From Bradyrhizobium sp. YR681 (GTDB lineage Bacteria; Pseudomonadota; Alphaproteobacteria; Rhizobiales; Xanthobacteraceae), in assembly GCF_000282615.1 (NCBI RefSeq), contig NZ_AKIY01000324.1, positions 1 through 51,695 on the forward strand: a stretch of 51,695 nt of DNA, written 5' to 3'. Both the position numbers and the translations under genes were made by a program. Below are positions 45,715-51,695 of this stretch, piece by piece. Position 1 is the stretch's first letter; each line of letters begins with the position of its first letter. The notes under the pieces were generated by a model. That model saw nothing but the letters and a program-made list of their open reading frames with translations, was not told where the DNA came from and did not search any database.

Positions 45715-46455
45715 ATGCTGGATGCCGCCGTGAAGGCGCTGTCGCAAATGGTCTCGCCGCCGATGCGTTCGATCCTGTGGCGATCGATCGGGCTCGCGCT
45801 CGTGCTGATCACCGTGCTGGCGATCGGCCTGCAGCGGCTGCTGAGCTGGTTTGCGACCTATGGCGAGATCTGGCTGGAAGGCCTGCTCGGGCCGGGCTGG
45901 CATTCCTCGCTCGAGGTCCTGTCCTGGATCGTCTCGATCGCGACCGGCCTCGGCGTCGTGTTCGGCGGTGTCTTTTTGATGCCGGCGATCACCTCGCTGG
46001 TGGCGAGCCTGTTCGTCGACGACATCGCCGATATCGTCGAGCGCGAGCATTACCCCGCCGAGCGGCCCGGCGTCGCGCTGCCCATCGGCCAGGCGATCCT
46101 CGAGGGCATCAAGACCGCGCTGCTGACGATCCTGGTTTATCTCGTGGCGCTGCCGCTGGTGCTTTTTGCCGGCGCCGGCTTCCTGATCTTCTTCCTCGCC
46201 ACCGCCTGGCTGCTCGGCCGGGAATATTTCGAGCTCGCGGCGATGCGGTTCCGCTCCCCGGAGGAAGCCAAGGCGATGCGGCGCGACAATGCCGCCACCA
46301 TCTTCACCGCCGGCCTCTTCATCGCCGCTTTCGTCTCGATCCCGATCCTGAACCTGGCGACGCCGATCTTTGCCATGGCTTTCATGGTCCACATGCACAA
46401 GCGGCTGTCGGGCCCGCGCCCCGAGCTGATCGAGCCGGCACGCCAGATGCGGTGA
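45715..46455 (+). CDS. EI24/CysZ-like membrane protein
   Basis: A 246-aa integral membrane protein with about four to six hydrophobic segments (IGLALVLITVLAIGL, WIVSIATGLGVVFGGVFL and others). The middle motif FLMPAITSLVASLFVDDIADIVE is characteristic of the EI24/CysZ group, which includes sulfate-uptake protein CysZ. Whether this one moves sulfate is uncertain. ATG 45715 has GAGAGGA just upstream and is preferred over an earlier ATG at 45607 that adds unrelated residues. A hairpin downstream looks like its terminator. Confidence 0.8.
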   Translation: MLDAAVKALSQMVSPPMRSILWRSIGLALVLITVLAIGLQRLLSWFATYGEIWLEGLLGPGWHSSLEVLSWIVSIATGLGVVFGGVFLMPAITSLVASLFVDDIADIVEREHYPAERPGVALPIGQAILEGIKTALLTILVYLVALPLVLFAGAGFLIFFLATAWLLGREYFELAAMRFRSPEEAKAMRRDNAATIFTAGLFIAAFVSIPILNLATPIFAMAFMVHMHKRLSGPRPELIEPARQMR

Positions 46456-46462
46456 CGGTCTC

Positions 46463-46487
46463 CACCTCTCCCCGTCGGGGAGAGGTG
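46463..46487 (+). terminator. Hairpin after the EI24-like gene
   Basis: CACCTCTCCCC and GGGGAGAGGTG form an 11-bp perfect stem with a GTC loop. No T-run follows, so it may act as a transcript-end stabiliser or a degenerate repeat unit. Confidence 0.55.
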
Positions 46488-46534
46488 TACGGAGTTCGCG
46501 GCTTATACCGAGATACCTGAAACTCACCGGGGCG

Positions 46535-48163
46535 TTACGTCACCCGCACTCCGCATCTGCGCAGCAGCATCCTGGCGAAGCCGAACGGCGCCGGCGTGAA
46601 CGGGCCCGGCGGCGCGCGGGTGATCAGGGCGATGCAGCCGAGCGCGGCCATCGCCAGCCAGAAGCACAGCCAGAAGCCGTCGATATAGGCGAGCACATTG
46701 GCCTCGCGCTGGACGAAGCTTGCGAGCGTGCCGACCGCGCGCGCCTGCGCCAGACCGGCGCCGTGGGCGGAGAAGTGATCGGCGAGTTGCTTGAGCGCGC
46801 GCACGACATCGACGTCGCCGACCGTGAGATTCTGGCCGATATAGAAGGAATGGACCTGCTCGCGGACGCGCAGCCACGTTCCCATCAGCGCCACGCCGAT
46901 CTCGGCGCCGCCGAGCCGCATGATCTGGATGTAGGCGGCAAACGACGTGGCGCGGCTCGGATCGGAGTTCGACAGCGCCATGATGATGATCGGCAGCAGT
47001 GTCAGCGACTGGCCGACCGATTGCAGCAGCACGATGCCGACAAAATCCTCGCGCGCCCAATCGTGGGTGAGCTGGGTGCCCCAGAGGTTGGCGGCGGCGA
47101 AACACGCAAAGCCCAGCACCGTCACCACGCGCGCATCGAAATGCCTGAGCAGCCAGATCGAAACAGGCACCAGCACGAACATCGGCAGCGCGCCGTAGGT
47201 GAGCAGCAACTGCCCACTCTGCTCCGGCCTGAGCAGGCCGACATTGCCGAGGAAGTTCGGCACCAGCGACGAATTGGAGAGCGACGTCAGCGTGTAGAGC
47301 AGAATCACCACCAGCGACAGGCCGATATTGCGCGAGAACAGCACGTTCACATGCGCCCAGGGCTGGCGCACCAGCGACTCGTTGACGAGGAATGCTGCGA
47401 ACAGCACCGCGCCGCCGACCAGCAGTGCCATCACCGTACCCGAGCCGAGCCAGTCCAGCCGGTTGCCCTGGTCGAGGCCGGCATAGATCATGCCTACCCC
47501 CGCGCCGAGCAGCAGCATGCCGCCCCAATCGGCCTCGCTCAGCAGCGCACGGTTCACCGGCTCGTTCGGCGTGCCCAGATAGACCATCAGGCCCATCAGC
47601 GGCGCGATCGCGACGCCCTGCCAGTACAGCCATTGCCAGCCGAGATGGTCGACATAGAAGCCGACCAGCGAGCTCGACGTATCCAGCGCGAAGCCGACGC
47701 GGATCGAATAGATCGAGATCGCCGGCAGCCACCAGCGGATCGGCAAGTTACGGAACACGATCATCAGGGTCGCCGGCACGAAGGTGCCGAGCAGCAAGCC
47801 GTGCACGACGCTGAGCGCAAGCAGGCTCGGATAGTCGTGCACGAGGGGGATGATCAGCGATACCGCGGCATAGACGAGGCTGGGGATACCGAGCACGCGG
47901 CGCAGGCCGAACACGGTGGCGAGCCAGGCCACCGCGGGCGCGATGAAGATCTGCGAGCCGATCCCGGCGGTGGAGAGCCAGGCGCCTTCGTCGAAGGAGA
48001 GCCCGAACGCACCGCGCAGATCGGGCAGGCCGACCGTGGTCAGCCGGCTGTCGAAATTGGCGAGGAAGGAGCCGAGCAGCACCGCCGCCACGGCGAACAA
48101 GGGTTGTGGCGCGACGCCGCCGCGCGACAGAGGACCGCGGCTGGAATCTTCATTTTCCGCCAT
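46535..48163 (-). CDS. emrB: EmrB/QacA-type 14-helix MFS efflux pump
   Basis: The DHA2-family inner-membrane pump half of a tripartite efflux system. The 542-aa protein has about fourteen hydrophobic segments. The first part contains FLANFDSRLTTVGLPDLRGAFG, VLGIPSLVYAAVSL and GLLLGTFVPATLMIV, as in EmrB relatives. Its start overlaps the end of the EmrA-type gene by 14 bases, so the two are co-translated. It presumably exports hydrophobic drugs or plant compounds through an outer-membrane TolC, which is not in this window. Confidence 0.85.
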   Translation of the reverse strand: MAENEDSSRGPLSRGGVAPQPLFAVAAVLLGSFLANFDSRLTTVGLPDLRGAFGLSFDEGAWLSTAGIGSQIFIAPAVAWLATVFGLRRVLGIPSLVYAAVSLIIPLVHDYPSLLALSVVHGLLLGTFVPATLMIVFRNLPIRWWLPAISIYSIRVGFALDTSSSLVGFYVDHLGWQWLYWQGVAIAPLMGLMVYLGTPNEPVNRALLSEADWGGMLLLGAGVGMIYAGLDQGNRLDWLGSGTVMALLVGGAVLFAAFLVNESLVRQPWAHVNVLFSRNIGLSLVVILLYTLTSLSNSSLVPNFLGNVGLLRPEQSGQLLLTYGALPMFVLVPVSIWLLRHFDARVVTVLGFACFAAANLWGTQLTHDWAREDFVGIVLLQSVGQSLTLLPIIIMALSNSDPSRATSFAAYIQIMRLGGAEIGVALMGTWLRVREQVHSFYIGQNLTVGDVDVVRALKQLADHFSAHGAGLAQARAVGTLASFVQREANVLAYIDGFWLCFWLAMAALGCIALITRAPPGPFTPAPFGFARMLLRRCGVRVT

Positions 48164-49286
48164 TGCCGGCCTTCGTGTCGATACTGGTGACGACCGACAT
48201 GCCGGGCACGAGCCGCATCAACAAGGGCTGGTTGTCGTCGAACTGGATGCGCACGGGAATGCGCTGCACGACCTTGGTGAAATTGCCGGTGGCGTTATCA
48301 GGCGGCAGCAGCGCGACCTGCGCACCGGTCGCGGGCGCGATGCGCTCGACCCGGCCGCGCAGCTTCTCGCGTGGAAAACTGTCGACGGTGATCTCGACCG
48401 GCTGGCCCGGCGCGACATGCGTGAGCTGGGTCTCCTTGTAGTTCGCGATCACGTAGACCTTGGGCAACGGCACCACATTGATGAGGTTGGTGCCGATATT
48501 GACGTAGTCGCCGGGCTGCACCTGGCGCTCGCCGGCGACGCCGTCGAACGGTGCAACGATCTTCGTATAACCGAGCTTGAGTTTTGTGCTCGCCAGCGTC
48601 GCCTTGGTGGCTTCGAGATCGGCGGCGCGCTGTTTCCTGGTGCCTTGCAGGACCTCGATCTGATGTTGTTGCGCGGCGATCACTGCGCGGCTCGCCCGCA
48701 CATCGGCCTGCGCCTTGGCGTAGCCCGCGACCGCCTGCTCGAAGCGCTGCCGCGTGCCGGATTCGGTCTGCGACAGCGATTGCTGGCGGTCCTGCTCCTG
48801 CTTGGCCTCGACCGCGAGCGCCTCCGCCGACAATCGCGCGGCCTCGGCCTGGGCGATGGTTGCGTATTGCAGCTCGATCTGGTTCGCCAGATTGTCGAGC
48901 ACGGCCTGGGCGGCGGCAACGGCAGCCTCGGATTGCGCGACCTGGGCCTGATAGTCGGCGGGATCGATCTGGATCAGGAGATCGCCGGCCTTGACGCGCT
49001 GGAAGTCGGTCACCCCCACGGTCAGCACCTCGCCGGAAACGCGGCTCGCCAGCCGCGTCAGCTCGGAGCGCACATAGGCGTCATTGGTGGTCTGGACCAC
49101 GGCGTTGCCGACCCATTCGTCGAAGCGCAGCGTCGCCAGCGCCACGAAGGCGAGCGCGACCATGACCGCGAACAGCGGGATCGCGAACCGGCTCCAGAAC
49201 GAGGTCGCCGGCGGCTGCGTCGGCTTCGGTGGCGGCGCCGGTGTGGCAGCAGGTGGCGACGACGAGATTTGTTCCTGCTGACTCAC
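48150..49286 (-). CDS. emrA: EmrA/HlyD-type membrane fusion protein
   Basis: The periplasmic adaptor of a tripartite pump: 378 aa with one N-terminal membrane anchor (FAIPLFAVMVALAFVALATL). A biotinyl-lipoyl-like hairpin follows, with EVLTVGVTDFQRVKAGDLLIQI and a long coiled coil (VAQSEAAVAAAQAVLDNLANQI). The beta-barrel part has GYTKIVAPFDGVAGE and ATGAQVALLPPDNATGNFTK. The N-terminus is Pro-rich before the anchor. It is upstream of emrB on the same strand; the overlap indicates one transcript. Confidence 0.9.
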   Translation of the reverse strand: MSQQEQISSSPPAATPAPPPKPTQPPATSFWSRFAIPLFAVMVALAFVALATLRFDEWVGNAVVQTTNDAYVRSELTRLASRVSGEVLTVGVTDFQRVKAGDLLIQIDPADYQAQVAQSEAAVAAAQAVLDNLANQIELQYATIAQAEAARLSAEALAVEAKQEQDRQQSLSQTESGTRQRFEQAVAGYAKAQADVRASRAVIAAQQHQIEVLQGTRKQRAADLEATKATLASTKLKLGYTKIVAPFDGVAGERQVQPGDYVNIGTNLINVVPLPKVYVIANYKETQLTHVAPGQPVEITVDSFPREKLRGRVERIAPATGAQVALLPPDNATGNFTKVVQRIPVRIQFDDNQPLLMRLVPGMSVVTSIDTKAGNGGK

Positions 49287-49343
49287 GACTGGCTCCCAAA
49301 ACCGACTTGCTTCACATCGTTCCGGAACGGCGGCAATATTGCC

Positions 49344-50111
49344 TCACACCGTCTTCTCCGGCCATCGGCAAAGATCGTTGATCAGGCATACCTCGCAGCG
49401 CGGCTTGCGCGCGAGGCAGGTGTAACGGCCATGCAGGATCAACCAGTGATGTGCGTGCAGCATGTATTCGGACGGAATGATTTTTTCCAGCCCGAGTTCG
49501 ACGTCGAGCGGCGTCTTGCCGGGCGCAAGCCCGGTGCGGTTGCCGACACGGAAGACATGCGTATCGACCGCCATGGTGTGCTCGCCAAAGGCCATGTTGA
49601 GCACGACATTGGCGGTCTTGCGCCCGGCACCGGGCAATGACTCGATCTCGGCCCGCGTGCGCGGCACCTCGCCGCCGAACTCGCTGAGCAGCTTTGCCGA
49701 CAGCCCGATCACGTTCTTCGCCTTGGTGCGATAGAGGCCGATGGTCTTGATGTAGTCGCGCAAGCGCTCCTCGCCGAGGTCGAGCATCTTCTGCGGGGTG
49801 TCTGCGACCTCGAACAGCGCGCGCGTCGCCTTGTTGACGCCGGCGTCGGTCGCCTGCGCCGACAGCACCACCGCGACCAGCAGCGTGAACGGATTGACGT
49901 GCTCGAGCTCGCCCTTCGGCTCGGGATTGGCTTTGTGAAAGCGGCTGAAGACCTCGCGAACCTCGGCCGGCGTCCAGGGTTTGGTGGCCTTGAGGGATTT
50001 CTTCGCCGGTGCCGATCCCTTAGCGGGCTTGGGCGTCGCAACGGCTGTCTTTGCCTTTTTCTTCGGCACGGCGGCTTTGCGCGGGACCGGCTTGCGGGTG
50101 ATTTTCGCCAT
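49344..50111 (-). CDS. nth: Endonuclease III, base-excision repair DNA glycosylase/AP lyase
   Basis: Removes oxidised pyrimidines from DNA and nicks at AP sites. The 255-aa protein has a Lys/Ala/Pro-rich N-tail of about 40 residues. The glycosylase core includes FTLLVAVVLSAQATDAGVNK and the HhH motif LPGAGRKTANVVLNMAFGE, with catalytic Lys, then VDTHVFRVGNR with the catalytic Asp. The [4Fe-4S] loop C-x6-C-x2-C-x5-C is CLARKPRCEVCLINDLC. No Shine-Dalgarno precedes ATG 50111; TATAT lies 8-12 bases upstream, so the mRNA may be leaderless. It is divergent from the DUF2244 gene with only 22 bases between starts. Confidence 0.95.
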   Translation of the reverse strand: MAKITRKPVPRKAAVPKKKAKTAVATPKPAKGSAPAKKSLKATKPWTPAEVREVFSRFHKANPEPKGELEHVNPFTLLVAVVLSAQATDAGVNKATRALFEVADTPQKMLDLGEERLRDYIKTIGLYRTKAKNVIGLSAKLLSEFGGEVPRTRAEIESLPGAGRKTANVVLNMAFGEHTMAVDTHVFRVGNRTGLAPGKTPLDVELGLEKIIPSEYMLHAHHWLILHGRYTCLARKPRCEVCLINDLCRWPEKTV

Positions 50112-50133
50112 GATCGGGATATACTGAGGGACG

Positions 50134-50652
50134 ATGAGCACAGGCAACGAAATTGAGCGCGACAGCGAGCAGCAGATTTTCTCGGCGCTGCTGACGCCGC
50201 ACCGCTCGCTGAACCGCACCGGTTTCCTCGCCGTGATGCTGTTCCTGAGCGTCGTCAGCTTCGTCACCGGCCTCGTCTTCCTGATGATGGGGGCCTGGCC
50301 GGTGTTCGGCTTTTTCGGCCTCGACGTGCTGGTGATCTGGTGGGCCTTCAAGGTCAATTTCCGCACCGCGCGGGCGCGCGAGGAGATTACCGTTACGACG
50401 TCAGAATTGCGGGTGCGGCGCGTCAGCCATCACGGCCACGTCGCCGAATGGACCTTCAATCCGCTCTGGGTCCGCCTCGACATGGAAGTCGACGAGGACT
50501 TTGGCATCGAGCATCTCTATGTGATCTCGCGCGGCCACCAGATCAGGATCGCACGCCATCTGGGACCTGACGAAAAGGCAAGTTTTTACAAAGGCTTGGT
50601 CGAGGCGTTGAACGCCGCCAAACGTGGCCCGACCTATAATCCGATCTCCTGA
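50134..50652 (+). CDS. DUF2244 membrane protein
   Basis: A 172-aa protein with two adjacent hydrophobic segments (FLAVMLFLSVVSFVTGLVFL and WPVFGFFGLDVLVIWWAF). A soluble C-terminal part follows (REEITVTTSELRVRRVSHHG through IARHLGPDEKASFYKGL), typical of DUF2244. The function is unknown; such proteins are common in alphaproteobacteria. ATG 50134 has GAGGGA upstream. It lies 22 bases from the divergent nth start and 56 bp before the Ada-like gene, so it may form a DNA-repair-linked operon with the latter. Confidence 0.85.
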   Translation: MSTGNEIERDSEQQIFSALLTPHRSLNRTGFLAVMLFLSVVSFVTGLVFLMMGAWPVFGFFGLDVLVIWWAFKVNFRTARAREEITVTTSELRVRRVSHHGHVAEWTFNPLWVRLDMEVDEDFGIEHLYVISRGHQIRIARHLGPDEKASFYKGLVEALNAAKRGPTYNPIS

Positions 50653-50708
50653 TCGCCGGATCGGGAATCGGGTGGTTTCGACCCGGCGCCGCGCCTACAT
50701 TTCCGGTC

Positions 50709-51605
50709 ATGATGACACTCGCCATACATGACCAGCGCCTGGCCAGGCCGGGCTCCCAGAACGCCGCGCTGCGCGATTACGATTCGGTGCGCCGGGCCAT
50801 CGCCTTCATTTCGGAAAACTGGCGCACGCAGCCGACCATCGAGGCGATGGCGGATGCCGCCGGCGTCACGCCGGATGAGCTGCATCATCTGTTCCGCCGC
50901 TGGGCCTCGATCACACCGAAGGCTTTTATGCAGGCGCTCACGCTCGACCATGCCAAGGGTCTCTTGCGGGATTCGGCGAGCATCCTCGATGCAGCGCTCG
51001 ACTCCGGCCTGTCAGGTCCGGGCCGGCTGCACGATCTCTTCGTCACCCATGAAGCGATGTCGCCGGGCGAATGGAAGAACGGCGGCGCGGGCCTGACGTT
51101 GCGCTACGGCTTCCATCCCTCGCCGTTCGGCACGGCGATCGTGATCGCGACCGATCGCGGACTATCCGGACTTGCCTTCGCCGACCCCGGCGAAGAGCAG
51201 GCCGCGCTCGCCGACATGACGCGGCGCTGGCGGAACGCCACTTACGTCGAGGATCACGAAGGCACCGCATCGCTGGCGCAGCGCATCTTCGACACAAAAC
51301 TGTGGCGGCCCGACCAGCCGCTGCGCGTGGTGATGATCGGCACCGATTTCGAGGTGCGGGTGTGGGAGACGCTGCTGAAGATCCCGATGGGCCGCGCGGT
51401 GTCCTATTCCGACATCGCCTGCAACATCGACAGCCCGAAAGCCTCGCGCGCCGTCGGCGCCGCGGTCGGCAAGAATCCGGTCTCGTTCGTCGTGCCCTGC
51501 CACCGCGCACTCGGCAAGAGCGGCACGCTCACCGGCTATCACTGGGGTATCACCCGCAAGCAGGCGATGCTGGGCTGGGAAGCCGGGCAGCTGGGGATGC
51601 AGTAG
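50709..51605 (+). CDS. Ada-like bifunctional regulator/O6-methylguanine-DNA methyltransferase
   Basis: Combines an AraC-type DNA-binding domain with a suicide alkyltransferase in 298 aa. The N-part has an AraC HTH (TIEAMADAAGVTPDELHHLFRRW). The C-part is the OGT domain with FGTAIVIATDRGLSGLAF, RVWETLLKIPMGRAVSYSDIA and the acceptor-Cys motif VVPCHRALGKSGTLTGYHWG. The zinc-containing N-Ada domain that senses methylphosphotriesters is absent. It therefore may not be inducible like E. coli Ada. It probably repairs O6-alkylguanine. It follows DUF2244 on the same strand. Confidence 0.93.
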   Translation: MMTLAIHDQRLARPGSQNAALRDYDSVRRAIAFISENWRTQPTIEAMADAAGVTPDELHHLFRRWASITPKAFMQALTLDHAKGLLRDSASILDAALDSGLSGPGRLHDLFVTHEAMSPGEWKNGGAGLTLRYGFHPSPFGTAIVIATDRGLSGLAFADPGEEQAALADMTRRWRNATYVEDHEGTASLAQRIFDTKLWRPDQPLRVVMIGTDFEVRVWETLLKIPMGRAVSYSDIACNIDSPKASRAVGAAVGKNPVSFVVPCHRALGKSGTLTGYHWGITRKQAMLGWEAGQLGMQ

Positions 51606-51614
51606 GCAGGTCTA

Positions 51615-51695
51615 CTCCCTCGCCCCGCTTGCGGGGAGAGGGTTGGGGTGAGGGGGAGTCTCCGCAGGGACGGTGACAGTCGGACTCGCGGAGAG
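51615..51695. repeat. Intergenic palindromic repeat, family A (copy 4, cut by window end)
   Basis: CTCGCCCCGCTTGCGGGGAG and GGGTGAGGGGGAGTCTCCGC match one half of the other family A copies; the second half lies outside the window. Confidence 0.75.

Noticed and set aside
46763..49640. Long plus-strand frames opposite emrAB and nth
   Set aside because: They are antisense shadows of well-supported genes, with no family features or start signals.

Overview
The window is high-GC chromosomal DNA of an alphaproteobacterium. The closest fit is the Bradyrhizobium/Nitrobacteraceae group. This is inferred from the RNase D-lptC pairing, the infC/rpmI-rplT/pheST order, UppP, NikR and CsoR types, and many intergenic palindromic repeat families (at least five, most in two or more copies). 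No sequence search was possible, so family names rest on motifs and remembered family features.

Left chromosomal part (1-6404): lptC (cut by the window edge) behind a short RNase D, an Alg9-like membrane glycosyltransferase, an MFS exporter, and a divergent two-component pair (stand-alone receiver and GAF-histidine kinase).

Integrated island (6468-20582, about 14.1 kb): an 18-bp perfect direct repeat of the tRNA-Leu(CAG) 3' end marks both boundaries. The intact tRNA lies at the right end, beside a large tyrosine integrase. The cargo looks less GC-rich than its surroundings. It falls into two blocks. The first is a probable restriction- or defence-like module: a frameshifted ExE nuclease-like gene, a beta-class DNA methyltransferase, and a convergent three-gene operon of an 88-aa helical protein, a GHKL (Hsp90/MutL/MORC-fold) ATPase and a 609-aa beta-rich partner that may carry the ATPase's transducer half. 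A HEPN-like protein with a short upstream ORF follows. The second block is mobile-element biology: a serine recombinase, a degenerate LAGLIDADG protein, a possible zinc-ribbon protein, a protein with the three palm motifs of family-A DNA polymerases, an XRE regulator divergent from a small membrane protein, a PD-(D/E)XK-like protein and the integrase.

Right chromosomal part (20653-51695): an NDUFA9-like epimerase, uppP, a GST overlapping queG, a thioesterase-like protein, an NTF2-like protein and an alpha/beta hydrolase. The translation cluster follows: infC with an ATT start, then rpmI-rplT and pheS-pheT with a TauE-type permease overlapping pheT. Next are a Tat-exported amine oxidase, a permuted-papain hydrolase, and a metal block of csoR divergent from a copper P-type ATPase, then nikR. 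A CoA-transferase/HMG-CoA lyase operon with a divergent LysR regulator and a nearby MFS permease suggests 3-hydroxy-3-methylglutarate use. The window ends with an EI24/CysZ-like protein, emrAB, nth, a DUF2244 protein and an Ada-like methyltransferase.
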